Positions 1 to 8,674 of a stretch of 64,000 bases of DNA are shown here, piece after piece (within the stretch, counting starts at the first letter, position 1; every line of letters begins with the position of its first letter). A program made the translations under genes and the position numbers. The DNA is from an uncultured Blautia sp. (GTDB taxonomy: Bacteria; Bacillota; Clostridia; Lachnospirales; Lachnospiraceae). The stretch is taken from the NCBI GenBank assembly GCA_937893675.1, contig CALBGI010000021.1, positions 79,867-143,866 on the forward strand, given 5' to 3'. Under the pieces are notes generated by a model. It was not told where the DNA came from. It did not search any database and saw nothing but the letters and a program-made list of their open reading frames with translations.

Positions 1-153
1 CTGCGTACTGCAGTGATCTTTTTCTATATCTCCAATGAGGGCGTGAGCCTGCTGGAGAATGCGGCGCATCTGGGGCTGCCCATCCCGGAGAAGATGAAGG
101 CGGTGCTGGAGCAGCTCCATGACCGGGCAGAGAATGAAAAGGGGGATGAGTGA
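1..153 (+). CDS. Phage holin, C-terminal end (partial)
   Basis: An open frame enters from the left edge and stops at 151-153. The 50 visible residues contain an FFYISNEGVSLLENAA segment and a GLPIPEKMKAVLEQL tail, which resemble the C-terminus of the small toxin-secretion/phage-lysis holin family (holin_4). Such proteins open the membrane so that the endolysin can reach the wall. The stop lies two bases before the endolysin start, a normal lysis-cassette layout. The N-terminal membrane segments are outside the window, so the assignment rests on the tail and the neighbour. Confidence 0.7.
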   Translation: MRTAVIFFYISNEGVSLLENAAHLGLPIPEKMKAVLEQLHDRAENEKGDE

Positions 154-155
154 TC

Positions 156-1622
156 ATGAAACTGGTGCAGTCATTCCTGACGAAAAATCCCTGCTATACG
201 GCGGGGAGGAAAATCACGGTAAAGGGGCTGATGCTCCATTCCGTGGGATGCCCGCAGCCACGGGCATCTGTATTTATCAGCAATTGGAACAGGGCGGACT
301 TTACAAGCGCCTGCGTGCATGGCTTCATTGACGGAAACGATGGCACGGCGTACCAGACGCTTCCGTGGGAACACCGTGGGTGGCACTGCGGGGGAGGGGC
401 GAATAATACCCATATCGGCATAGAGATGTGCGAGCCTTCCTGTATCCGGTATATGGGAGGGGCATCCTTTACCTGTACAGACACTGCGGCGGCGAAGGCT
501 GTGGCAAAGAGAACGTATGAAACGGCGGTGGAGCTGTTTGCAATGCTCTGCAAAAAGTTCGGTCTTGATCCGCTGGCGGACGGAGTAATCATTTCCCATA
601 AGGAAGGACATAGCCGGGGCGTTGCGAGCAACCACGGAGATCCGGAGCATTTATGGACGCAGCTTGGCATGGGATATACGATGGATGGATTCCGTAGGGC
701 GGTCAAGGCGGCGATGGGCGGCGCAGATGCGCCTTCGGGCATTCAGGCTTCTGCATTTGCAAATCTTTCTGAAAAGGAAGTGATTGCAAAGGCGGGAGCC
801 TTATTTACTGCAGACATGGAGCAGTGCGGCATCCTTGCCAGCGTGTCTTTCGCACAGTTCATTCTGGAGTCTGGCTACGGAAAGAGCGAGCTGGCGCAGA
901 AGGCAAATAATGTCTTCGGCATGAAGAAATCCCTTTCCGGCAACACATGGGGAGGCTCGGCGTGGGACGGTGTTTCCGTTTACACAAAGCAAACGCAGGA
1001 ATATGAGAACGGCGCTTATGTGACGGTGACAGCGGATTTCCGTAAATACCCGTCCGTGGAGAAATCCATTGCAGATCATTCCGCATATCTGCTTGGGGCG
1101 AAGAATGGAAACAGGCTTCGGTATGACGGACTGAAAGGCTGCACAGATTACAGGAAGGCGGCGCAGATCATCAAGGACGGCGGGTATACCACTGCGCCGG
1201 ATTATGTGGAGAAACTCTTCTCCATCATTGAACGCTGGAATCTGACGCAGTATGATACGGAGGGGGAAGAAGTCTGGTACCGTGTCAGAAAGACATGGGC
1301 TGATAAGGCTTCGCAGAAAGGCGCATTCCACAGCTTGGAAAATGCGAAACAGTGTACCGATGCCAATACAGGATATTTTGTATTTGATGAGAATGGGACA
1401 GCCATTTACCCGGAAAAGACATCAAAAGTTCCTTATATGGTAAGGGTTAAGATTTCAGACCTCAATATCCGTAAAGGGCCGGGGACGGATCATGCCCGTG
1501 TGAAATATATCCCTGTCGGCGTTTACACCATTGTGGAGGAAGCAGACGGGAAAGGCGCTTCCAAATGGGGAAGGTTGAAAAGCGGAATCGGCTGGATTTC
1601 GCTTGATCATGTAGTTCGATGA
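156..1622 (+). CDS. Bifunctional phage endolysin (amidase plus glucosaminidase plus SH3)
   Basis: Cell-wall hydrolase of 488 residues for host lysis. Residues about 20-185 look like an amidase_2 domain (N-acetylmuramoyl-L-alanine amidase): a zinc-type His in LMLHS (residue 28), THIGIEMCE, and HKEGHSRG with a following SNHGDPEHLW. Residues about 200-360 match a glucosaminidase domain (SVSFAQFILESGYGKSELA, ANNVFGMK, YVEKLFSIIERWNL). A short repeat-like segment follows, then a C-terminal bacterial SH3 domain (LNIRKGPGTDH, WGRLKSGIGWISL) for wall binding. ATG 156 was chosen; an in-frame GTG at 150 overlaps the holin stop. There is no signal peptide, so export depends on the holin. Two catalytic activities in one lysin are common in Clostridia phages. 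Confidence 0.9.
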   Translation: MKLVQSFLTKNPCYTAGRKITVKGLMLHSVGCPQPRASVFISNWNRADFTSACVHGFIDGNDGTAYQTLPWEHRGWHCGGGANNTHIGIEMCEPSCIRYMGGASFTCTDTAAAKAVAKRTYETAVELFAMLCKKFGLDPLADGVIISHKEGHSRGVASNHGDPEHLWTQLGMGYTMDGFRRAVKAAMGGADAPSGIQASAFANLSEKEVIAKAGALFTADMEQCGILASVSFAQFILESGYGKSELAQKANNVFGMKKSLSGNTWGGSAWDGVSVYTKQTQEYENGAYVTVTADFRKYPSVEKSIADHSAYLLGAKNGNRLRYDGLKGCTDYRKAAQIIKDGGYTTAPDYVEKLFSIIERWNLTQYDTEGEEVWYRVRKTWADKASQKGAFHSLENAKQCTDANTGYFVFDENGTAIYPEKTSKVPYMVRVKISDLNIRKGPGTDHARVKYIPVGVYTIVEEADGKGASKWGRLKSGIGWISLDHVVR

Positions 1623-1631
1623 TAAGCGGTC

Positions 1632-1670
1632 AGGCTGGCGGTTTTTGGGACTGTCAGCCTTTCTTTTTTC
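1632..1670 (+). terminator. Rho-independent terminator after the endolysin
   Basis: An 11-bp stem with two G-T pairs (1632-1642 with 1650-1660) is followed by a T-rich run. It closes the lysis transcript and separates it from the recombinase genes. Confidence 0.75.
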
Positions 1671-1777
1671 TGCTTTTTGCCAAGTAAAGAAAGATGAAAG
1701 GTGCGGCAGAAAAGACTTGCTATTCTTGGCGTTTAGAGTGATAGATAGACACAACAAAAACGGAAGGAGGAAAGGCT

Positions 1778-3283
1778 GTGAAAATAGAAATAAGAGAAGG
1801 ACGGCAGGAGCAGGAGAAAAAATTAAGAGTATGCGCATACTGCAGAGTATCCACGGATGCGGATGAGCAGGAAAATTCGTTGGAAAACCAGATACAGCAT
1901 TATGAGAAAGTCATCAAGGCCAATCCCGATTACGAGTATGTTGGCGTTTACAGTGACTTTGCCATATCGGGATTTAAGGATAAGCGTCCCGGATTCCAGT
2001 CCATGCTTGCTGACGCAAAAGCAGGGAAAATAGATCTGATCTTAACAAAATCGGTATCAAGGTTTGCAAGGAACACCGCTATCGTTCTGGAGGCTACGAG
2101 GGAGTTGAAGGAGCGTAATATCGGTGTTTTTTTTGAACTGCAGAATATCAATACCCTTTCTGGGGAAGGGGAGCTTATGCTGACCATCCTTGCGGCTTTC
2201 GCACAGGCAGAAAGTGAAAGCGGGAGCGAAGGGGCAAAGATGGTGTATCGCAGGAAATATGAGCAGGGGATTCCGGTGCAGTATCTGGAACGCTCCTTCG
2301 GCTATACCAAAGACAGCGAGGGCAATTTCGTGCCGGATGAGAAGGAGATGGTATGGGTAAAGAAAATGTTCCAGATGGCGGCGGAGGGCTATACTCCGGC
2401 TGCAATCAAACGGTTTTTGAATGAAAACGGTGTCTTGACGGTCGGTGGTGCAAAATGGGTGGATTCTACAGTCATACGCATTTTGGAAAGCGAAATTTAT
2501 AAAGGCGATTACATCATGCACAAGCATTATGTGAATGCGGAACGGAAACTGGTACGAAACCGTGGAGAGGTCGATGCGTGGTATATCCAAGATGACCATA
2601 AGCCGATTGTCTCGGAATCGCTGTGGCAGAGGGCGCAGGATGCGATTGGAAAGAAGAGGGAGTATCTTGCCACTGGATCGGTCATTGAAGATTTCACAGA
2701 AGAAAATTATCCTTATATGAACAAGATTTTCTGTGCCAAATGCGGGCATCCGCTGCAGAAGCGAATTTACAGCAAGGGAAACAGGCTGAATTGGGGATGC
2801 ACAGGAACAAAGCGGTTTGGAAAAAATTTCTGTGAGGGCGTCAATATCCCGGATGGGGTGCTGCGGGATGCGTGGAGATTCGAGGAAAATATGTATATCG
2901 GGGAAAAGCCAACCGATAAGGGCATAAAGGAATTTACCTATCTGAAGGAGTCTTCTTGGAAACGGAGACATAAGAAAAAAGTGCCGGGGAAGGTGGTGCC
3001 AGACAATACCGAAGAAAACTATCCATACAAAAATCATATATTCTGCAGATTATGCGGAAGCAGATTGGTAAGGCACTATAATCCAAAGAACAAAAAAGTG
3101 TTCTGGATTTGCAACCGGAGCAAACGGAAAGGAAAAAAATCCTGCACAGGCGTGAGGGTGCCGGATTCGGTAATCCGGTCATGGGGTAACATTGGAAATG
3201 ATATTTATATCGAAGGGAAGGTAGACAGGAATGGCAAGAAGCGTTACAGTTATTCCGGCACGAAGCCGACAGAAAGCGAATAA
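1778..3283 (+). CDS. Large serine recombinase A with two zinc ribbons
   Basis: Site-specific recombinase of 501 residues. The N-terminal resolvase domain has the nucleophile motif YCRVSTD (Ser25), SDFAISG and the SVSRFARN arginine motif; the central recombinase domain includes a VIRILESEIYKGDYI block. The C-terminal zinc-ribbon unit occurs twice (about residues 308-390 and 410-495). Each copy starts EENYPY, has a CxxC pair and a second Cys pair, and ends with an IYIxGK/MYIGEK-type segment. GTG 1778 follows an AGGAGG at 1765-1770. The last 53 bases overlap recombinase B, so the two are probably translated together, as with pairs such as CcrA/CcrB. The double zinc ribbon is unusual. The partner site is presumably in comEC (inference). 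Confidence 0.9.
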   Translation: MKIEIREGRQEQEKKLRVCAYCRVSTDADEQENSLENQIQHYEKVIKANPDYEYVGVYSDFAISGFKDKRPGFQSMLADAKAGKIDLILTKSVSRFARNTAIVLEATRELKERNIGVFFELQNINTLSGEGELMLTILAAFAQAESESGSEGAKMVYRRKYEQGIPVQYLERSFGYTKDSEGNFVPDEKEMVWVKKMFQMAAEGYTPAAIKRFLNENGVLTVGGAKWVDSTVIRILESEIYKGDYIMHKHYVNAERKLVRNRGEVDAWYIQDDHKPIVSESLWQRAQDAIGKKREYLATGSVIEDFTEENYPYMNKIFCAKCGHPLQKRIYSKGNRLNWGCTGTKRFGKNFCEGVNIPDGVLRDAWRFEENMYIGEKPTDKGIKEFTYLKESSWKRRHKKKVPGKVVPDNTEENYPYKNHIFCRLCGSRLVRHYNPKNKKVFWICNRSKRKGKKSCTGVRVPDSVIRSWGNIGNDIYIEGKVDRNGKKRYSYSGTKPTESE

Positions 3284-4622
3284 AAATGTTCCGCAGGAGA
3301 AAAAACTGAGGGTGGCTGCATACTGCCGGGTATCAACCGATCAGGAAGACCAGCTTCACAGTTTTGAGGCACAGGTGGAATATTATACAAAGTATATCAA
3401 CGAACACGCCAATTATGAGATGGCTGGCATATACGCCGATGAAGGTATCTCCGGCACCAATACGAAGAAAAGACAGCAGTTTAGGAAAATGATTGCAGAC
3501 TGCGAAGCGGGGAAAATTGACCTCGTCATTACAAAGTCGATCAGCCGATTTGCAAGAAATACGCAGGACTGCCTGATGTATTCGAGAAAACTGAAAAATT
3601 TAAATATTGGCATTATTTTTGAGAAAGAGCATATTAATACGCTGGATTCCACAGGGGAGCTTCTGTTTACCATTCTCAGTTCTCTTGCGCAGGATGAGTC
3701 TAGGAATATTTCGGAAAACTGCAAATGGGGAATCCGCACTAAGTTCAAGAACGGTGAGCTTCATCTGAATACCTATAAATTCTTGGGATATGACAAAGAC
3801 GAGAATGGGAAGCTGGTAATTAACGATGAACAGGCAGCCACGGTCAGGCGGATTTATAACGAATTTCTGTGGGGGATGAATCCGGCGCAGATTGCGAAGG
3901 GATTGGAAGAAGAAAAAGTGCCGGGTTGTTTGGGGCAGACGAGGTGGTATCCTTCCACGGTGGTCGGTATCTTAAAGCAGGAAAAGCATATGGGGGATGC
4001 CCTTCTCCAGAAAACATATACAGCGGATTTCCTTACGAAACGGCAGGTAAAAAACAATGGCGAGATTACGCAGGTTTATGTAAAAGACAGCCATGAGGGA
4101 ATCATTGATAAGGAAACATGGAATGCGGTGCAGGAAGAGTTTGAACGGCGGGAGAAGTTCTTGGCGGCGCATGGAATCGACCGTTACAGTTACGGTGCAG
4201 AGTGCATCCCGTTTTCTTCAAGGGCATTTTGCGGAGAATGCGGCTGCTTATACACGCGGCATTCTTGGAAAACCAGAGGGGTGGTGCAGTGGCAATGCAA
4301 AAACCACCGCAAAGATGGAAAAGTGAACTGCAAAAATGCTTATGTCGATAACGCAGATTTGGAAAGAGGTTTTATTAAAGCGTTCAATAAACTGTGTAAG
4401 AACAGGGAGAAATATGTTGCCAGATGGATGGAGCAGGCCGAGAACGGCTCCTCGCTTGAAAAAATACGGGCAGGGCAGATGATGGAGATAACAGAGAAAG
4501 AGCCATTAAAGAAATTTGTCCCTGAAATGGCACAGCTTGTCATCCAAGAGATAACCATCTTAGGGGCAAAAAAATATGAATTCGTTTTTATGGAAGGAAG
4601 CAAGGTCAAGGTTTCCGTCTGA
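3231..4622 (+). CDS. Large serine recombinase B
   Basis: A 463-residue serine recombinase. Ser35 in YCRVSTD is the expected nucleophile; YADEGISG and SISRFARN complete the catalytic core, and AQDESRNISENCKWG marks the long E helix. The recombinase domain carries VVGILKQEKHMGDALLQKTY, and a single zinc ribbon follows (CGECGC then two Cys about 25 residues on). A short coiled segment closes the protein. The start lies inside recombinase A, 53 bases before its stop. The stop is only 4 bases from the convergent stop of the ParB-like gene on the other strand, so no terminator separates the two operons. Confidence 0.9.
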   Translation: MARSVTVIPARSRQKANKNVPQEKKLRVAAYCRVSTDQEDQLHSFEAQVEYYTKYINEHANYEMAGIYADEGISGTNTKKRQQFRKMIADCEAGKIDLVITKSISRFARNTQDCLMYSRKLKNLNIGIIFEKEHINTLDSTGELLFTILSSLAQDESRNISENCKWGIRTKFKNGELHLNTYKFLGYDKDENGKLVINDEQAATVRRIYNEFLWGMNPAQIAKGLEEEKVPGCLGQTRWYPSTVVGILKQEKHMGDALLQKTYTADFLTKRQVKNNGEITQVYVKDSHEGIIDKETWNAVQEEFERREKFLAAHGIDRYSYGAECIPFSSRAFCGECGCLYTRHSWKTRGVVQWQCKNHRKDGKVNCKNAYVDNADLERGFIKAFNKLCKNREKYVARWMEQAENGSSLEKIRAGQMMEITEKEPLKKFVPEMAQLVIQEITILGAKKYEFVFMEGSKVKVSV

Positions 4623-4626
4623 CGGA

Positions 4627-5544
4627 TTATTCGGAAACCTCATCCTCCGTATCAAAAATATTGAGCTGTCCCATTTCTTCGGGAGCTGTTTCGGATTCCT
4701 CTTCTTCGGGGATTTCCGGCACAGCCCTTTTCCTTGCGGTTTTGTGGGTATAGAGTTTCTCCCATTTTAAAGGGCTTCGGCTTTTCTTGTTGTAATACAG
4801 GAGCATAGCTTCTGCAAATCCGAGGGAGCCGGCCCGTCTGTCTTTCGCTTCCCGGCACATCTGTTTTGTGGAGAGCCGTCCTAATTTTTCTTTAAATGTA
4901 TCGTCTTTTATCTCATCGCCGTAGGCGTTCAGGAGCCGGGCAAGACCGTTCAGCATATTTGCGGAGAAGGAAAGCGTGGCGCCTTCCCAAGTCGCAACAA
5001 TAAGCCGGATGACACGGTCAAGCATATGGTATCCGTATTTGTCATAGATGTTTTCCAGTGTGGCCACCGCGCAGATGCCGCCGGGAGCGGTGCTTGGGGT
5101 GATGGTAAGATCGTAGGATTCTACCAAGTCACGGATAATGAGCTGTTTATCATTTCCAGCTTCGATATTTGCCATGAATGTTTCGTAGGGTAGCAGGGGT
5201 TTTACATATTTCATCTGATTGGCAAAAATATCCGCTTCATGTTCATAGACAAGGTCATCATAGACCATGCACCATACAGGCGTTTCCCGTGAGCCGGAAA
5301 CGAGGGCGATAATTTCAATGGTGTGCTGCCCATTAAAAACATAATTGATGCCGTCCCTCCGGCTGACCTTAACCGGATTGACTTGGTACAAATCAAAGTT
5401 GGCGGCGGCTCTTTCCACATGGTGCTGGGAGAGATTCCGCTGGTATTCCTGATTTGACAAAAGATTCTTAATGGGAATCTGTTCAAAGTGGACTTTCGGG
5501 ACAAAAGCTGACAGATCAGTTTCTTCATATGTTTCATTTGCCAT
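4627..5544 (-). CDS. ParB-like protein 2 of the recombinase operon (DUF6551-like)
   Basis: A 305-residue protein, last gene of the minus-strand operon. Residues about 20-90 resemble a ParB/Srx-type fold: VHFEQIPIKNLLSNQEYQR, NPVKVSRRDG, and NGQHTIEII in place of the ParB GHxR loop. The middle is helical, and the C-terminus is acidic (EIPEEEESETAPEE). It may bind DNA or hydrolyse a nucleotide as ParB relatives do, but the GHxR arginine is not present as such, so activity is uncertain. The start has a GGAGG 8 bases upstream and overlaps the previous gene by 11 bases. Its companions suggest a role in recombination or element maintenance rather than classic plasmid partition, since no ParA is seen. 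Confidence 0.55.
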   Translation of the reverse strand: MANETYEETDLSAFVPKVHFEQIPIKNLLSNQEYQRNLSQHHVERAAANFDLYQVNPVKVSRRDGINYVFNGQHTIEIIALVSGSRETPVWCMVYDDLVYEHEADIFANQMKYVKPLLPYETFMANIEAGNDKQLIIRDLVESYDLTITPSTAPGGICAVATLENIYDKYGYHMLDRVIRLIVATWEGATLSFSANMLNGLARLLNAYGDEIKDDTFKEKLGRLSTKQMCREAKDRRAGSLGFAEAMLLYYNKKSRSPLKWEKLYTHKTARKRAVPEIPEEEESETAPEEMGQLNIFDTEDEVSE

Positions 5545-6508
5545 TATAGTTTTCCTCCAATAGTTCTAATAATTTGTCGATTTTCCGGGCGAGGTTGACA
5601 AGCGGGGGTTTTAAGCTGCTCCGCGCCGCTTTGGAAGTGGAGGGAAAATCGGTAAGTTCAATGCTGCGGTTTATTATCTTAATCCAAGAAGGGACAGTAT
5701 AGCCGAGACTGGACAGCTCCGCATTGGGATCATGCACGGGCATCTGTTTTATTTTCGCCTCACTGTCTTTTTTGCGCTGGCGCACTGTCCGGGAACTGGG
5801 TTGTCCTGTTGGTATGCGTTTCCATTGCAGTTCATGGCGTAGCTGCGAATATCCGATCCTATCAATTCCGGTTTCAGTGAGAAGCTGTTTCAATCCACGG
5901 ATATCTTCCCGCGGCAGTCTTGCAAGTTCAATCATATTTTCATGGGAGACGCGCAATTCCCCGCTGAGAATCTTCAAAGCGACCTCCGCATCTAGGGAAC
6001 GGATTTCATCTAAGGAACGGGCATAAACATCGTATTTTATAATCGTGGTGGAGCAGAGGTTATGTTTTACGCCGATTTTTTCTGCAACTTCATATTTTTT
6101 CACATATTTTTGGGATACCTGCCCATATGAATTTAATTCTTGCTCAGGATGTTCTTCCATATATCTGCAGGCAGCAGTTTCCATGTCAGAACGGAACTGT
6201 CTGCCCAGAAGGTAGCGCTGATATTCCCTTGTAAGGTCATTCCGTTTAAGCTGCTGTTCACATAGATAGGAGAGCGCTTCATTCTCAGTACGGAAAGAAA
6301 GTGTATTGACTTGAAATGGCACTTCCCATTTCCGGCATATTTCGTAGCGGAGGTGTCCGTCTATAATATAATTTTCCCATACCTCGATGGGGACCGTGCA
6401 TCCGTGGTCAACGATGTCCTCTGCCAGTTCATCCGTGTATGCTTCGGGGCGCGGCTGTATCAGGAAAGCAAATTCTTTATTTTCAGAGAAATTTGGAAGA
6501 TCTATCAT
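5534..6508 (-). CDS. ParB-like nuclease-domain protein 1 of the recombinase operon
   Basis: A 324-residue protein. The N-terminal 110 residues match the ParB N-terminal domain: LAEDIVDHG, then IIDGHLRYEIC for the catalytic/CTP-binding loop, then LCEQQLKRNDLT, which parallels the ENxxRxDLxP block of ParB. A helical middle section contains a YVKKYEVAEKIGVKHNLCSTTI stretch that looks like a helix-turn-helix. The C-terminus has a basic segment and a leucine-rich helix. Its ATG overlaps the previous stop as ATGA, so it is translationally coupled. No ParA-like ATPase is visible. The ParB-type domain is fairly clear; its job in a recombinase operon is not known to me. Confidence 0.7.
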   Translation of the reverse strand: MIDLPNFSENKEFAFLIQPRPEAYTDELAEDIVDHGCTVPIEVWENYIIDGHLRYEICRKWEVPFQVNTLSFRTENEALSYLCEQQLKRNDLTREYQRYLLGRQFRSDMETAACRYMEEHPEQELNSYGQVSQKYVKKYEVAEKIGVKHNLCSTTIIKYDVYARSLDEIRSLDAEVALKILSGELRVSHENMIELARLPREDIRGLKQLLTETGIDRIGYSQLRHELQWKRIPTGQPSSRTVRQRKKDSEAKIKQMPVHDPNAELSSLGYTVPSWIKIINRSIELTDFPSTSKAARSSLKPPLVNLARKIDKLLELLEENYNGK

Positions 6509-6891
6509 AACAGTACCTCATCTTTTTCGTTATCATCAACAGGAATGCAGTCATTCATGGAAAACTGTGCGATTCCTTCTTTCGGGCTGAATTCGCCGTA
6601 AATACGGTAAGTCTGGTTATTTTCCAAGCCTTTGTTCCCTTTGCGGAGCTTCTGCAGGAAGGTAAGGCTGTATAGCTCATAATAGTACTTTGAATCTAAG
6701 GAGCAGACGCTGACACGGTGGACGGCATGGTCAGTGCGTTTGCTTTTCCTTAATGCGATCATATGCCTGTCGGGGTTGACGAGAATCTGTATGTATTCCG
6801 GATTGCCAAGCAGATGTAAGGTGCCTTTATGGATTCGGATACGGTTTTTCTTGAGGTCGATACAGAGCGTTGGCTGTAACGGATTATTCAT
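6505..6891 (-). CDS. Small protein sharing the recombinase C-terminal domain core
   Basis: A 128-residue protein without a recognised family. It contains PEYIQILVNPDRHMIALRKS, close to YVQILVNSEEKKLAVRP of the upstream gene and YVELLVHPEKLIFAVRSS in the C-terminal part of recombinase C, so the three appear to share one domain core. The start at 6891 is favoured because it has a GGAGG 9-10 bases upstream; a longer frame to 7023 would run into the previous gene. It overlaps its upstream neighbour by 8 bases and its downstream neighbour as ATGA. Possible roles, all inferred: DNA-binding accessory factor or directionality factor for the recombinases. Confidence 0.6.
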   Translation of the reverse strand: MNNPLQPTLCIDLKKNRIRIHKGTLHLLGNPEYIQILVNPDRHMIALRKSKRTDHAVHRVSVCSLDSKYYYELYSLTFLQKLRKGNKGLENNQTYRIYGEFSPKEGIAQFSMNDCIPVDDNEKDEVLL

Positions 6892-7552
6892 AGGTCGGTG
6901 CCTCCTTTGTGGTTGTGGGATTTGAGGGTGCTGCAGGAGATTCATCAGAAATGCCGAATACAGCGAAACCGTCAAATATGTTAATCTGCAAGTTGTTCTG
7001 GTGTTCCTCAACGGGTACGCCAAACTGATTCTGCCATTCAGCGGGATAGGTCGGGGTGCGTGAGGATTTCATTTTCCCATCGTCTTTCAGGGTACGAATG
7101 AATATTTCCGGGGTGGTCAGGTCAAACACAAAAAGCAGCTCATTGTTGGAGCGTATGAGCTTCCCAAGCAGCTTATAGCGGTAGTGCGGATTCCAGCCCA
7201 TAAGCGAGATGACTTTTCCGAAAAATATCCGACAGCTTATCTGCCGTGGCGAGCGTTTTTCCGTGGCAGAACACCAGCGCATGGCGTCCTTTTCATCTTC
7301 AAGGCACGGTCTGACTGCCAATTTCTTCTCTTCAGAATTTACGAGAATCTGCACATAGTCTGTATCCGGCAGTTTCTTGATACAGGCAGTGTTGACGGAC
7401 ACTTTGTTTGCATTGAATGTAAACGAAGGCTCGTAGGTGTGCGCAAAGAATTCTCCACGCACAATCTGATAGCCATCATAGCTGAAAGCGTCATCTTCAA
7501 TTACTGGCATCTCCCGTTTGGAAGCGGAAGCAGTGTTTGTTTCTTCAGTCAT
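6884..7552 (-). CDS. Paralogue of the recombinase C-terminal domain (unknown function)
   Basis: A 222-residue protein. Residues about 24-165 align along their length with the C-terminal half of recombinase C. Shared blocks are GYQIVRGEFF/GYEIARSQFF, YVQILVN/YVELLVH, AMRW/AMQW, ISLMGWNPHYRYKLLGK/YSLFGWKKDCKYRIIGV, and YPAEWQNQFG/YPPDWVDTFG. It therefore looks like a free-standing copy of the domain fused to the recombinase. No catalytic motif, membrane segment or signal peptide is seen. It overlaps the recombinase stop by 8 bases. A recombinase partner or directionality factor is a reasonable guess, but it is only a guess. Confidence 0.65.
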   Translation of the reverse strand: MTEETNTASASKREMPVIEDDAFSYDGYQIVRGEFFAHTYEPSFTFNANKVSVNTACIKKLPDTDYVQILVNSEEKKLAVRPCLEDEKDAMRWCSATEKRSPRQISCRIFFGKVISLMGWNPHYRYKLLGKLIRSNNELLFVFDLTTPEIFIRTLKDDGKMKSSRTPTYPAEWQNQFGVPVEEHQNNLQINIFDGFAVFGISDESPAAPSNPTTTKEAPTYE

Positions 7553-8606
7553 GGGTTTCCTCCTTCATGTCGGACAGAATCTGTTCGATATTTTTGTCCC
7601 GTTCTGTCCGGCTTGTTACCTGTAATTCCGGATCTTTATAGGGGACAGCCTGTTCAGAAATATTCCAAGAAGAATTTTGCTCAAATCCCGCAAGTTCCTG
7701 TGCTTGAGCATGGCTGTAAAAATTGCTGCCAAAGGTATCAACCCAATCAGGCGGGTAAGCCATAACATTCCGCTTGATGTTATCTGTAAAAGGACGGAGA
7801 TTCGTCTTTGGCGTTTCGGCGGCTTGCTCCTGCAGGACATCGTTTGGAATGAATATTTCCGTTTCTTTCAGGTTAAACAGAAGGATACATTCCGCATCCT
7901 GCCCACGTTTTACGCCGATGATGCGGTATTTGCAGTCTTTTTTCCATCCGAACAGAGAGTAAAGGGACGGAAGAAATGCCGTGCCGCTGATAATCCGTGG
8001 GTAAGTATTCCCATTCTTCTTTTTGATCCACTGCATGGCGTTCCGCTGGTCTTTGTTTGATGAGCGCACTGCAAAAATCAGTTTTTCCGGGTGTACGAGC
8101 AGTTCAACATAGGGACTGCTGATTTTTCTTATCGCTGATGCAGAAAAACGGACATCGCTTGCAGTAAAAGTGACAGCAATACGGTCTGAATTATCAAAAA
8201 ACTGCGATCTGGCAATTTCATAACCACGAAGGTCAAACGTACCGGATTCAGCTTCTATGGCAGCAGATTGCGGCAGGATTTCTTCCTCCTTGCTGTAGAC
8301 ACTACGGGAAGCATTGATATAATCGTATTCTTTAAATCCTGCCCAGCGTGGGTTGATTGACACAAATCCTTTTAATACGCCATCTTTCATTACTTTTAAT
8401 TCGGGGAGAATCCCCTTATTGCCGTATTTGGCGTTGCTGATGAGCCGTTGAACGGCAATAAAGTCATCACGGGAGATAATTGCTTCGTGGTGGTTTTCCT
8501 TACGGTATTGATTCCTGTCTCGGTTATTCTTCTTGGATTTATGGTTTAAATAATTTGGAGTAAATGTCTTTCGGGCAAGTACATCTCCGCAGTGCCTTTC
8601 ATTCTG

Positions 8607-8612
8607 CAGTAT
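8607..8612. repeat. Target-site duplication, left copy (CAGTAT)
   Basis: This CAGTAT matches 9975-9980 on the far side of the insertion. Collapsing the two copies and deleting the sequence between them restores the recombinase reading frame exactly. Confidence 0.75.
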
Positions 8613-8630
8613 GGTCCTATGTCAAGAAAA

Positions 8631-8650
8631 AGTACAAATTAAATGTAACC
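8631..8650. repeat. IS inverted repeat, left
   Basis: This matches the reverse complement of 9939-9958 at 16 of 20 positions, including an AGTACAAA block. It lies just outside the orfB stop. Confidence 0.65.
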
Positions 8651-8674
8651 AATTTTCTCTGTTCTGAGCGAAGT

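Noticed and set aside
150..155. GTG start at 150 for the endolysin
   Set aside because: It lies in the end of the holin gene and adds two residues only; ATG 156 is more likely.
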